A DNA stretch of 64,000 bases from GCA-2746235 sp049609225 (GTDB taxonomy: Bacteria > Planctomycetota > UBA1135), in NCBI GenBank assembly GCA_049609225.1, contig JBMYYH010000001.1, positions 1 through 64,000 on the forward strand, read 5' to 3'. The translations under genes and the position numbers were made by a program. Under the pieces are notes generated by a model. That model was not told the DNA's origin. It saw only the letters and a program-made list of their open reading frames with translations, and did no database searches. This document shows positions 34,392-43,208 of the stretch, one piece after another; position 1 is the stretch's first letter; each line of letters opens with the position of its first letter.

Positions 34392-36098
34392 ATGGAATCC
34401 CCCTCGTCCATGAAATCCTTTCGCAAGAGACACCGTCACACCGTCGTGGTGGATATCGGTCGCGGCTCCATCAAGATGGCTGCGGCGGAAGCTGCTGGAG
34501 AAGCGCGTCGGTTCCGCAACATCACCAAGGTTGCTCTGCCACAAGAGGACATCCTCGGGGAGGAGGATTTGGCCAAGGTCGTCGAGCAGTTGCGTGCCGA
34601 GGTCTTGAAGAACGGCTGGAATGGTGCGCCGGCAGCCTGCCTGCTTTCGCAACGATCCACCAGCACCCATACCTATCTGCTGCCGCCCATGCCTGATGAA
34701 GAGATTCGTCAAGCCATCGAATTGAAACTGCGAGATACGCTGCATTTCGATGTCGACGAAGCGGTGTTCGATTTCCGCTGCAATCAGGATGCTGCCGACG
34801 CCGACCAGCCCCGCATGATGGTTCAGGTGGTCGTCGCGCGGAAGGATGCCCTGCTGCGCAACTTGTCCGTGATTCGCCAAGCTGGACTGCACCCCGTCTC
34901 GGTGAGTGCGGCGAGTGAATCTCTGGCCAACCTCACTTGCTTGAGCAGTCTCGAGCACCAAGATGAGGCTTCCATCCACATCGACCTTGGCACCGATTCC
35001 ACGGTCATCAACCTGTTCGATGGTCAGGTTCTTCGTTTCAGTCGGGAGATCGACGTCACCGGCGACAGTTTCGCCGAAGCCTTGACGCGGCCAATCCTCA
35101 CGACGACCCAAGATGTCGTGCGCCTGACGTTGAACCAAGCACGTGAAATCCTCCTTCTGACGGGATTCCCCCGCACCGATACCGGCGTGGTGCTTCCGCA
35201 TGGCGTCAGTGTCGCTGACATCATGCCGCTCGCCGCTCCGGTAGCGCAGAAGCTCACCACCGAGATCCGACGTTCGATCGAATACCTCAATGGTCTGCTC
35301 GACCGCACCGGAAAAGTCGAGATCGTGTTGTCTGGATCCGCTGGGTCCATGCCGAACCTGAGCCGGATGCTTGAGGAGAACCTGCATCATCCGGTTTCCT
35401 TCGTCGATCCAGTGGAACACGCCATCGAGCATTGGCGTCTTGCCATCTGCGACGAGAACCCACCCCCCGCTGCAGAGTTCTCCGCAGTCCTCGGCTATTC
35501 GCTGGGACATCATGTGCCGCTCAACCTGCTGTCCCAGGAAGAGGCTGCCAATGAAGCGCGTCAACGTGCGACTCGTGACCAACGCGTGCGCGCGACGGGT
35601 GCCGTCGCCCTTCTTTCCTGCTTGGCAATGGTCGCGCTCCCTTTGAACCGCAGTTACGTCAACGCCAACAAGCAGGCCAAAAGCACATCCATCACCCTGG
35701 ATGGTCAGATTGCCGAGCAATCCGCTGCGGTTTCGCAATGGGCGGCATTCCAGGACAAGACCACCAAGGTCGCCTTGGCGCGCGGCCCCATCGCCGACTG
35801 GTCCGGTGTGATGAAGGAGATCACTGCCCTCCTTCCCGATTCCGTTCAGATCACTTCGCTGGAGACGGATCGCAAGGATGGCGCCTTAGTCATCCATATG
35901 GAAGCCCGGGTCTATCCCGGCATGCAGGCGAGTCGCGCCACCTTGACGCGCCTGTCCCAGGCCTTGAATGATTCGCCGTTCTTCGACAAGGTCCGTGTGA
36001 TCCAGGCATCGGTTCCGGTGCAGGACACCAAGGGCAAATTCGAAGCCACCTTCGAGGTCATCACGCCTCCCATCCGCACGGAGGCCTTGCCATCATGA
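34392..36098 (+). CDS. PilM-PilN fusion (assembly platform protein)
   Basis: A 568-residue protein joining two proteins that are separate in most type IV pilus systems. Residues 20-345 are an actin-like PilM domain (TVVVDIGRGSIKMAAAEA, IDLGTDSTVINLFDG, EYLNGL and VLSGSAGSMPNLSRM). A short link with NLLSQEEA, the usual PilN N-terminal contact peptide, leads to one membrane helix near residues 402-422 and a periplasmic ferredoxin-like PilN/GspL domain. An ATG six codons later (34410) is also possible. The stop overlaps the PilO-like start (ATGA). Confidence 0.85.
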   Translation: MESPSSMKSFRKRHRHTVVVDIGRGSIKMAAAEAAGEARRFRNITKVALPQEDILGEEDLAKVVEQLRAEVLKNGWNGAPAACLLSQRSTSTHTYLLPPMPDEEIRQAIELKLRDTLHFDVDEAVFDFRCNQDAADADQPRMMVQVVVARKDALLRNLSVIRQAGLHPVSVSAASESLANLTCLSSLEHQDEASIHIDLGTDSTVINLFDGQVLRFSREIDVTGDSFAEALTRPILTTTQDVVRLTLNQAREILLLTGFPRTDTGVVLPHGVSVADIMPLAAPVAQKLTTEIRRSIEYLNGLLDRTGKVEIVLSGSAGSMPNLSRMLEENLHHPVSFVDPVEHAIEHWRLAICDENPPPAAEFSAVLGYSLGHHVPLNLLSQEEAANEARQRATRDQRVRATGAVALLSCLAMVALPLNRSYVNANKQAKSTSITLDGQIAEQSAAVSQWAAFQDKTTKVALARGPIADWSGVMKEITALLPDSVQITSLETDRKDGALVIHMEARVYPGMQASRATLTRLSQALNDSPFFDKVRVIQASVPVQDTKGKFEATFEVITPPIRTEALPS

Positions 36099-36655
36099 TG
36101 CGCACGCTTACGAACTCCTCCATCCGCTTCCTCGGCAGCGGCCCTGGACTCGCCATCATCCTGGTCATCGCTTTGGCATGGGTGGTCGTGCACCTCTCCG
36201 GGTTGAAGAGTGAATCCGGACGCCTCCAAGAGGAAGTGGCGGGCAAGCAGGAGACCTTTACGCGCAACATCGCGTTCGCAAATGGATCGGCTAACCACAA
36301 GTTCGCCAAGAGTGAACTCGCGAAATGGCAGGATCTTGCGGAGCACGAAGCTTCGCGCATCTCGGCCCTGTCCATCGTCGCGCAAAGCGCGGAAGCCACC
36401 ATCGTGTCCCTGCGTAGCCGCGAATCCGAAGTCCTGAAGGAACAGGGATTGGCCCGCCTCTCCCACGAGATCGAGACCGTCGGCCAACAGCACCAAATCG
36501 CCGCATTCCTCGACGGCATCTATTCCATGGAAGGGATGGCGTCGATTGAATCGATGGTGCTCACCGCGGAGGACGAAGACGATCCCGAAACCCTGGTCGC
36601 CTTCCTTACCGTGACCTGGCATGCACCGCATGAGACGGAGGAGGATCCATCATGA
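36095..36655 (+). CDS. PilO/GspM-like assembly protein
   Basis: A 186-residue bitopic membrane protein: a short cytoplasmic start, a membrane helix (GLAIILVIALAWVVVHL, about residues 18-34), a long coiled-coil-prone segment to about residue 110, and a small C-terminal alpha/beta domain. This matches PilO/GspM in architecture and gene position, where it pairs with PilN. Similarity in sequence is weak, so the call rests mainly on layout and on overlaps with both neighbouring genes (ATGA on each side). Confidence 0.75.
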   Translation: MMRTLTNSSIRFLGSGPGLAIILVIALAWVVVHLSGLKSESGRLQEEVAGKQETFTRNIAFANGSANHKFAKSELAKWQDLAEHEASRISALSIVAQSAEATIVSLRSRESEVLKEQGLARLSHEIETVGQQHQIAAFLDGIYSMEGMASIESMVLTAEDEDDPETLVAFLTVTWHAPHETEEDPS

Positions 36656-37128
36656 ATCAGCCCTCCAAGCGCATGAAGGTGTTCCTCGGCAGCGCCGTCA
36701 TCCTGATCGCCGCCGTCGCAGCATTGCCTTCGAAAGGGGCGCAAGGCTCGACCGCAACCAACCAGGAAGGTTTCGTGCCGAAGCCTTTCCGTTCCAATGC
36801 ATCCGCAACGGAAATCCCACAAGGTGATGCGATGACGCTCCAACGCCGTCGCTCTGAAGAGTTGTCCTGGGGACGCAATCCATTCCGCGACCCTCGTGAT
36901 TACCTGGATACCACCGAACGTGTTCCTCAGTACGTGGCAAAAGACCTGCCCAAACTTTCCGGCATCTCCACGATTGGAGACGAGCGCATGGCCATCATCG
37001 GTCGGCAGATCGTCGGCGTGGGTGATGTCCTTGAATCCGGTCACCTGGTGACGGGAGTCTCGGAAACCAACGTTTCGCTGCAACGCGAAGGCAAAGGCTA
37101 CACCTTGCATCTGGAGATGAAACCATGA
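36652..37128 (+). CDS. PilP/GspC-like periplasmic linker protein
   Basis: A 158-residue protein with an N-terminal membrane anchor (VFLGSAVILIAAVAALP) and a C-terminal beta domain. RNPFRDPRDYL is the usual PilP/GspC motif ahead of the homology region, and LSGISTIGDERMAIIGRQIVG and VGDVLESGHLVTGVSETNVSL fit its beta strands. Such proteins connect the inner-membrane complex to the secretin. It overlaps the PilO-like gene and the secretin gene by four bases each. Confidence 0.8.
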   Translation: MNQPSKRMKVFLGSAVILIAAVAALPSKGAQGSTATNQEGFVPKPFRSNASATEIPQGDAMTLQRRRSEELSWGRNPFRDPRDYLDTTERVPQYVAKDLPKLSGISTIGDERMAIIGRQIVGVGDVLESGHLVTGVSETNVSLQREGKGYTLHLEMKP

Positions 37129-38747
37129 ATCCAATCCCCCTGACTTGCGGCATCCTGAGCTTATGCGCCGTATTCGCGACACCAGCCCCAGCGCAGCAGT
37201 CTGAAGCCGCGCAGGAGCCGACGATCAGCCTGCAGTTGGTCGATACGGATATCCGTGATGCCCTACGCATGGTCGCGAAACAAGGCGACATCAACCTGGT
37301 CATGAGCAATGGCGTCGAAGGTTCCCTTTCCTTGGAGCTGAACGATGTCACCATTCGTGAGACGCTGGACGCCATCGTCAGTGTCGGCGGCTATCGCTAC
37401 AACATCAACGGCAACATCGTCACGGTGACTTCCCTGGAGGAAGAACTGGAGCGCGATCGCCTGCGCGCTGAGGTCTATCCGGATCTGCCACCGGAGCTTG
37501 ATGCCCTGGTGATTGAGTTGCGCTATGTCGATGCCGAACGCGTGAAGGCCGTGGTCGAGAAGATGCTCAATCAGACGGGTTCCGTTTCCATCCTGAAGAC
37601 CCCGGACCAGGTCGCGCAGACCAACCGCAATCAGTACGGCGTCAACGGACGCAGTGGCGGCAACTACAACAACAACGGTTCCAACCGTCAGCAAGGCAAC
37701 TCCGGCGAGAGCCTCCAGATCGCCAGTCAGTTGACCTCCTCGACCCAGGGAACTCCGGCCGTGTCCCACACCCTCGTGGTGATGGACACGCCGGCGAAGT
37801 TGGAGCAGGTGCAGAAGGTCGTCGATCGCATCGACGTCAAGCCACCGCAGGTCCTGATCGAAGCCCGTTTCGTCGAAGTCTCCTTGGACGACGTCGACAA
37901 GATGGGTATCGATTGGAACTTGGTCGCAAGCGCGACGGGTGGCTCCACACCGACGACGTTCCCATTCGGTGACTCTACGCTCGGCTCCTTCGGCCCGAAC
38001 GTCGAAGGTGGCACTGGACCTGGTGTCTACCCATCCGCGCCGAACTCCGTCTCTTCGCCGACGGCCGCGGGACTCTTCACCTTCGGAACGCTGGACTTCT
38101 CCGCCTTCTCCGCAGTCCTGCAGTTGATCCAGACGGATTCGCGCGTGAAGATCGTCTCGAATCCACGCATCGTGGTCGGTGACCGTCATACGGCAACCAT
38201 CCTCGTGGGTGAGCGTTATCCGATCCTGAGCGCGAACATCTCTGAGTTCGGCACCGTGACCGAGCAGCTGGATCGCTACGAGCCGATCGGTGTGCAACTC
38301 GAAGTCACGCCTGCAGTCCTCGGCGATGATGAAATCGAACTCCTGGTGCGCCCTTCGACCAGTTCGCTCGGCGGCGTCGTCTCCGGTTCGACTGGATTGG
38401 AAGTCGCGCGGATCAACTCGCGTCAGATCGACACTTCCGTCACGACCAAAGACACCCAGACGGTGGTTCTCGGCGGTCTTTTCACCACGCGTGAAGTCGA
38501 CGAGAAATCGGGTATCCCCTACCTCAGCGCGGTGCCCTTGGTCGGTGGACTGTTCGAAAGCGAAACCACCACGGTGGAGCGCGTCGATCTCGTGATCTTC
38601 CTGACCGTGACCATCGTGCACGAAGGAGGCCTCACCGCCTCGCAGAAGCAGATGTTCGATGACTCCACCGTCGATGAACAGGTCATGCTCGACCCCAACA
38701 AGCCGCAAAGCCGTCTCGGCTTCAGCTCTACTGGCCCGCAAGAGTAG
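37125..38747 (+). CDS. Secretin, GspD/PilQ family
   Basis: A 540-residue outer-membrane channel protein. A signal peptide ends near APAQQ. Residues 30-105 form an STN/N0-like domain (SLQLVDTDIRDALRMVAKQG), then an N1-type domain (LRYVDAERVKAVVEKML) with an Asn/Gly/Gln-rich loop near 170-195. The secretin core follows, with PPQVLIEARFVEVSL, RVKIVSNPRIVVGD, and the signature VVLGGLFTTREVDEKSGIPYLSAVP. This subunit would form the exit pore for the pilus or secreted proteins. No separate pilotin was recognised; the next gene is a TPR lipoprotein that could fill that role. Confidence 0.93.
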   Translation: MNPIPLTCGILSLCAVFATPAPAQQSEAAQEPTISLQLVDTDIRDALRMVAKQGDINLVMSNGVEGSLSLELNDVTIRETLDAIVSVGGYRYNINGNIVTVTSLEEELERDRLRAEVYPDLPPELDALVIELRYVDAERVKAVVEKMLNQTGSVSILKTPDQVAQTNRNQYGVNGRSGGNYNNNGSNRQQGNSGESLQIASQLTSSTQGTPAVSHTLVVMDTPAKLEQVQKVVDRIDVKPPQVLIEARFVEVSLDDVDKMGIDWNLVASATGGSTPTTFPFGDSTLGSFGPNVEGGTGPGVYPSAPNSVSSPTAAGLFTFGTLDFSAFSAVLQLIQTDSRVKIVSNPRIVVGDRHTATILVGERYPILSANISEFGTVTEQLDRYEPIGVQLEVTPAVLGDDEIELLVRPSTSSLGGVVSGSTGLEVARINSRQIDTSVTTKDTQTVVLGGLFTTREVDEKSGIPYLSAVPLVGGLFESETTTVERVDLVIFLTVTIVHEGGLTASQKQMFDDSTVDEQVMLDPNKPQSRLGFSSTGPQE

Positions 38748-38767
38748 ATCGCACCAAAGGCAACATC

Positions 38768-39613
38768 ATGAAACCACTCGCGCATCCGTCGAAAGCACTC
38801 GCCGTCCTACTCGTGTCGACCGTGATCGGTTGTGCTTCGGCCAGCCCCATGATGGAGGCCGGCGATCGGCATCTCGCGACGCATGATTACCACAAGGCCT
38901 TGGCCAGCTATGACCTTGCCCTTCAGGAGAAGGAGTCCGGTGCATCGCACGCCGGTCGCGCCCGCGCACTCGTTGCCCTTGGGCATGCTGACGCAGCCAT
39001 CGCCGCCTACGCCCAGGCGTTGGTGTTCGAGCCGCAACGCGCGGATTGGCATGTCGGTATCGCAGTCGTCCGCCTCGGCCAACGCGACCTGGATGCAGCC
39101 ATTGCTTCCTGCAATCAGGCCATTGCACTCGACCCTTCTTGTGCACGCGCTTTCTACAACCGTGGGTTCGCGCATCAACTGCAGGGCGACCGCGAGTTGG
39201 CGTTCCAGGATTACTGCAATGCCATCCAAGCCGATGCCGCTTTTGCCGACGCCTACAACAGCCGAGGCATTCTTCTCGCCGAGCAAGGTGACATGGCGAA
39301 GGCCATGCAGGACTTCCAGGCGGCTGTCCAACGCTCTCCGCAACTCGCGAATGCATACGCCAACATGGCTTCCGTGCATTATTCCGCCGGAGATGCAGAG
39401 CGCGCCTTCATGAACCTGAACGCCGCCATCCGCGCCGAACGCGACAACCCGCTTTACTACAAGAACCGTGGGTTGATCTATTTCGATCTCGGCAAGCATG
39501 CGATGGCGCATAAGGATTTTGAGCAGGCCTTGATCCTCTCACCAGAGGATCCACATCTCAAGGATCTCCATGCACGGACCCAGCCCGCGGAACTCGCCTC
39601 GATGGAACGATGA
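38768..39613 (+). CDS. TPR-repeat lipoprotein, possible pilotin/PilF-like
   Basis: A 281-residue lipoprotein. The signal ends in STVIGC, a lipobox with Cys22. The rest is about seven tetratricopeptide repeats, for example YHKALASYDLALQEKESG and ACARAFYNRGFAHQLQGDRE-like units. In type IV pilus systems the TPR lipoprotein PilF/PilW helps the secretin assemble. Here the gene follows the secretin by 20 bases and overlaps the PilZ-domain gene, so that role is plausible but not shown. Confidence 0.8.
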   Translation: MKPLAHPSKALAVLLVSTVIGCASASPMMEAGDRHLATHDYHKALASYDLALQEKESGASHAGRARALVALGHADAAIAAYAQALVFEPQRADWHVGIAVVRLGQRDLDAAIASCNQAIALDPSCARAFYNRGFAHQLQGDRELAFQDYCNAIQADAAFADAYNSRGILLAEQGDMAKAMQDFQAAVQRSPQLANAYANMASVHYSAGDAERAFMNLNAAIRAERDNPLYYKNRGLIYFDLGKHAMAHKDFEQALILSPEDPHLKDLHARTQPAELASMER

Positions 39614-40500
39614 AGTTGGTCTCCCTCAAGAATCCGAAGCCGAAGAAGAGCGCTAGCCCCTTTCAGGTCGATGCGCGCGGCCGTGGCCTGTCCGTGAAGC
39701 AAGCAGCTCTCGTTGAGCCGGCTGCATTACTCGCTTCTCCTGCAGATCCCACGCAAGCACTCGCGGACCGCGAGTCCTTCGAGAAAGTCGTTGCCGCGAC
39801 CCTCGCCAAGGACCTTGCGCAACTGACACTTGGCTTCGCCATGGCCGAGGAATGCGCGAATGCCCTGGAAACCCTGAACTTGGGCCGCTGCAGTGAAACT
39901 CCCGACCCCTACCGCATGGTTTGGGTCGCCTCTGAAGGGCGCGAACCCCTGCGTGGAGTCGTGATTCCCGGACGCTCCGGTGAAGTCGCGGTGTTCTGCC
40001 CAGTGAAAGGCGATGCTCCCACCACCATCGGTACCGAGATTGACCTTTCCTATCGTGACAGCAAGTCCGATTTGACTTACGACCTACAATTGCTCGACAC
40101 CGTCTGTCTTGCCGATGCACGCGTGCTGCACTTGGGACGACGTCAGGATCCGGAAACGGGACATGGGCGTGTGACTGCGCGCCATGAAGTCGAGATTGTC
40201 GGATTCGTCCGACGGACGGATGCCGTCGATGGTCCAGCGACCCCCATGCCATGCCGCATCGTCGATATCAGCTTCGGCGGCTTGCGTTTGACCTGCACCA
40301 CGCGTCTCGAGAAGGGTATTCAGATCCAACTCGATGTCTTCCTCGACGACGGCATCGCTGAACCACTTTCCGTGGCCTGTGAAGTACGTTGGGTCGAGAT
40401 GGTTCCGGAAGGCCATCAAATCGGACTGCATTTCGGCGAACTGCCGGAGGAACAGTCCAAGCGCCTGGAACAAGCGATTGGCCTAATCCGCGCTACTTGA
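39610..40500 (+). CDS. PilZ-domain protein
   Basis: A 296-residue soluble protein whose C-terminal 110 residues resemble PilZ, the c-di-GMP-binding domain: the strand PCRIVDISFGGLRLTC carries the DxSxxG motif, and VACEVRWVEMVPEGHQIGLHF is the usual C-terminal pair of strands. The N-terminal RxxxR motif needed for ligand binding is not obvious, so it may not bind c-di-GMP. The middle region may be a second PilZN-like beta domain. It closes the pilus-like cluster, overlaps the TPR gene by four bases and the convergent regulator by eight. Confidence 0.72.
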   Translation: MKLVSLKNPKPKKSASPFQVDARGRGLSVKQAALVEPAALLASPADPTQALADRESFEKVVAATLAKDLAQLTLGFAMAEECANALETLNLGRCSETPDPYRMVWVASEGREPLRGVVIPGRSGEVAVFCPVKGDAPTTIGTEIDLSYRDSKSDLTYDLQLLDTVCLADARVLHLGRRQDPETGHGRVTARHEVEIVGFVRRTDAVDGPATPMPCRIVDISFGGLRLTCTTRLEKGIQIQLDVFLDDGIAEPLSVACEVRWVEMVPEGHQIGLHFGELPEEQSKRLEQAIGLIRAT

Positions 40501-41410
40501 TCGGTAGCTGACAGCTCAACTCGAAGTGCTCATAGCCATGCGCGAAGGGGCGGCCATGCCATGCCTCGAACGCAGGATGATCATCTGGCACATAACCGCT
40601 TTGCGGTAACCAGGTGCGGAAGATCCAATCCAAGGCGCGTTGCTCCAACTCGATGCTGCCGTGGATCGGAAGTTCTGCCACCTGCATTGCCGGGAACTCG
40701 AAGCGACCCACTTCACCTTCAGGCTTGAAATCGTCCACCACCACGGCGACGTCGTAACGACAGGCTTCAAGCGCGACGATCTCCGGATCCTCCCACATGT
40801 AGCCAAGCCACTGGTTATCGCCAAGACCGCGGTCGTCGGCCCAAGCCAAAAGACGCTTGCAAGCATCGACGACTCCCGTGCCTTGATAAGGGTCAAGCAC
40901 GCGGATGTAAGCCACGGTGCGCGCGGGGATTTCCCTCAGGGTGACTTCAAATCCATCCGGATTCTCGCCCTGAGGCAGGCGCGGCAACTTCGGCCCCCCT
41001 TCCTGATCCGCCATGACCGCCTCGAACTCGGCGCGGCGGGCAGCGCGGAAACCTTCAAGGTCAAAAGCACTCGGCGCGACCTCAAACCGTTGCTTGAAGC
41101 TGCGCGAGAAATCGGAGGAGGAAGAGAATCCACACTCCAAAGCGATCTCGGTCAAGGAACGATCGGGCGCATGGGACATCCAATAAAGCGCACGCTCCAA
41201 GCGTTGACGTTTCACGAACTGGCTTAAGGTCTCCCCTAGAAGCGAACGGAAGACTCGATGAAAATGGAAGGGTGAAAAACTAGCCGCCTTGGCGACGTCT
41301 TCCAGCCGCAATGGGTTCGATAGATTGCGGACAATGAAGTCGATCGCTCGATTCGTCCGCTCGACGTAGTCCGCAGGCGCGGCTCCTTCCTTTTCAGTGC
41401 AACTTCGCAA
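40493..41410 (-). CDS. AraC-family regulator with GyrI-like effector domain
   Basis: A 305-residue transcription factor. The N-terminal AraC/XylS DNA-binding domain has two helix-turn-helix units (LEDVAKAASFSPFHFHRVF and LTEIALECGFSSSSDFSRSF). The C-terminal 150 residues are a GyrI/SoxS-effector-like domain (VTLREIPARTVAYIRVLDPY) that binds small hydrophobic molecules in homologues such as Rob and BmrR-type regulators. The start is a TTG, since no ATG precedes the first helix; this start is uncertain. It is transcribed divergently from the VOC gene, which could be a target. Confidence 0.85.
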   Translation of the reverse strand: MRSCTEKEGAAPADYVERTNRAIDFIVRNLSNPLRLEDVAKAASFSPFHFHRVFRSLLGETLSQFVKRQRLERALYWMSHAPDRSLTEIALECGFSSSSDFSRSFKQRFEVAPSAFDLEGFRAARRAEFEAVMADQEGGPKLPRLPQGENPDGFEVTLREIPARTVAYIRVLDPYQGTGVVDACKRLLAWADDRGLGDNQWLGYMWEDPEIVALEACRYDVAVVVDDFKPEGEVGRFEFPAMQVAELPIHGSIELEQRALDWIFRTWLPQSGYVPDDHPAFEAWHGRPFAHGYEHFELSCQLPIK

Positions 41411-41506
41411 GATTTGGCAAGCGGTGATTTCGCTCCTATGTCATGGTAGCAATCCTGCACCCGAGGCCCACGCCTCTCCCCTCGACCCGCGCCCCCAACC
41501 CATACG

Positions 41507-42007
41507 ATGAAGCCTCTTACCTGCCTCGCCTTCGCTTCCTGCCTCGTCCTGACGATTTCCGCTACGACCATGCAACAAGATGATCCCGCCCAAGAGAAGT
41601 CCATGAGCCTCGGCAACTTCTCCGTCAGCCTCGCGGTGGAAGACATCAAGGCTTCCCGCGCCTTCTACGAGAAACTGGATTTCGTCGAGGTCGGTGGCGA
41701 CATGGAGCAGAACTGGCTCATCCTGCAGAACGGAACCACCACCATCGGCCTATTCCAAGGCATGTTCCAGGAGAACATCATGACCTTCAACCCCGGATGG
41801 GATAAGGACACGAATACCTTGGAAGGTTTTGACGATGTTCGCTCCATCCAGGCAAAGCTGAAGGCCCGAGGTATCAAGCCGGTGATGGCTGCCGATGAAA
41901 GCACCGATGGGCCGGCGAGTTTCGTTATCGTGGATCCCGATGGCAACACCATCTTGGTCGATCAGCATGTCGACCACCCTGCGAAAAAGAAGTCTGAGGA
42001 GAAGTAG
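41507..42007 (+). CDS. Exported VOC/glyoxalase-like protein
   Basis: A 166-residue protein with an N-terminal signal peptide (TCLAFASCLVLTISAT) ahead of one VOC domain: FSVSLAVEDIKASRAFYEKL, then a C-terminal FVIVDPDGNTILVDQH with a possible metal ligand. VOC proteins include glyoxalases, dioxygenases and resistance proteins and are usually cytoplasmic, so export is unusual. The internal ATG at 41604 would give a domain without signal. It is four bases upstream of the SRPBCC gene and divergent from the AraC regulator. Confidence 0.8.
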   Translation: MKPLTCLAFASCLVLTISATTMQQDDPAQEKSMSLGNFSVSLAVEDIKASRAFYEKLDFVEVGGDMEQNWLILQNGTTTIGLFQGMFQENIMTFNPGWDKDTNTLEGFDDVRSIQAKLKARGIKPVMAADESTDGPASFVIVDPDGNTILVDQHVDHPAKKKSEEK

Positions 42008-42011
42008 GTAT

Positions 42012-42482
42012 ATGAGCACCCTTGTTGTTTCTGCACTTGTCGCGGCGCCGGCTGATGCCGTCTTTGAGGTCTACACCGATCTCGAGAAGGCGGTGGATCG
42101 CATTCCCGAGATCGTCGCCTTGGAGTTGCTCACGGATGGCCCCGTCGGGGTCGGGACGCGATGGCGCGAGACCCGCTTGATGTTCAAGAAAGAGGCCGTC
42201 GAGGAGATGGAGATCACTTCCTTCGATCGTCCGAGCCAATACGTGGTGGAAGCGAACTCCCATGGATCGCTTTACCGCACCGTATTCGACTTCGTGGAGG
42301 AAGATGGCGGCACCCGCGTCTTCTGGACTTTCCACACCACGGCGCAAAGCTTCGGTGCCAAGATCATGGCCCCCATCTTCAAGCTGTTGATGAGCGGCAT
42401 GATGCGCAAACTCATGCAGAAGGAATTGGAAACCCTAGGCGCCGTCTGTGAACAGGAAGTGGGCGCAAGCGTTCACGACTAG
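42012..42482 (+). CDS. SRPBCC-family (START/Bet v1-like) protein
   Basis: A 156-residue protein of the SRPBCC lipid- or ligand-binding fold. It begins TLVVSALVAAPADAVFEVYTD, then GVGTRWRETRLMF and a central SQYVVEANSHGSLYRTVFDF beta sheet, and ends in a long amphipathic helix (MRKLMQKELETLGAVCEQE). Family members bind hydrophobic ligands or act as polyketide cyclases; the ligand here is unknown. The ATG at 42012 follows the VOC gene closely, so they are likely cotranscribed. Its end overlaps the convergent CPBP gene. Confidence 0.83.
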   Translation: MSTLVVSALVAAPADAVFEVYTDLEKAVDRIPEIVALELLTDGPVGVGTRWRETRLMFKKEAVEEMEITSFDRPSQYVVEANSHGSLYRTVFDFVEEDGGTRVFWTFHTTAQSFGAKIMAPIFKLLMSGMMRKLMQKELETLGAVCEQEVGASVHD

Positions 42483-43208
42483 ATGAGCCAAGATGGGCGG
42501 CACGATGGAACCCGTCCGCAGCCGTAGCCAGCCGAGAAGGAGCCCACCGATAAAACGATGCGGGAACTCGAGGACGGCGCCACCATTGAGGCCGTGCAAC
42601 AGCGCGAATAGGGCGGAAGTGGCAAGGATGGTGGCGCGCGTATTGCCGATCCGCAGCATCGCTTCCCAGGCGACCCCTCGCATCAACCACTCTTCCACCA
42701 GCGGTGCCAGCAGCACTACCGTCCACCAACGCGAGGGCCAGGATTCCAGCTCCCCATCAAGCAGGGCATTGATGCTATTGGCATAGGCCATGTTGATGCC
42801 AAAGCAGACTGCACCACTAAGCAATCCCAACCCCAAGGCCGCGGCTCCAAAACTCCCGCCGAGGATCTTTTCCCGCGATGGCCACCCGAGAATCCAGAGA
42901 GCCATCACTCCAATGCCTGTCATGAAGATATGGGTGAGCCCCCAATCATCTTCCAGGGCCGCCCCGAGGATGAGCGAAAAGACGCCACCTGTAAAGAGAA
43001 CCCCGAGGGCATAGGAAGCCCTGCGCATAGGCGCACCTTCATCCGCGAAATCGGCCGCCATCTTCTTCTGGCCAGCCAAGGTCGCCGTGCCGCATTGCGG
43101 ACAGAAATGCAGATCACGGGTCAAAGAGGTTCCACAATTGCGGCACCCCCCTTGGGGAAGCGTTCGTTCGCTCAAGACCGGGGTGGTTTGATCGAAGTCG
43201 TGATCCAC
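42435..43208 (-). CDS. CPBP-family membrane metalloprotease with N-terminal zinc ribbon
   Basis: A 257-residue polytopic membrane protein. The N-terminus is a zinc ribbon (CRNCG and CPQCG). The rest is a CPBP/Rce1 (Abi) intramembrane protease domain: LLAPLVEEWLMRG supplies the EExxxR motif, SALFALLHGLNGG the first histidine and PILAHLVVNACAH the second histidine and asparagine. Such proteins cleave or process membrane substrates, including prenylated peptides or bacteriocin targets. The GTG start lies inside the 3' end of the upstream zinc-ribbon gene, a 37-base overlap that points to co-translation. Confidence 0.85.
   Translation of the reverse strand: MDHDFDQTTPVLSERTLPQGGCRNCGTSLTRDLHFCPQCGTATLAGQKKMAADFADEGAPMRRASYALGVLFTGGVFSLILGAALEDDWGLTHIFMTGIGVMALWILGWPSREKILGGSFGAAALGLGLLSGAVCFGINMAYANSINALLDGELESWPSRWWTVVLLAPLVEEWLMRGVAWEAMLRIGNTRATILATSALFALLHGLNGGAVLEFPHRFIGGLLLGWLRLRTGSIVPPILAHLVVNACAHFLFTDGA

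Noticed and set aside
37263..38741. Long minus-strand frame opposite the secretin
   Set aside because: Shadow frame with no recognisable domain; the plus strand encodes a full secretin.
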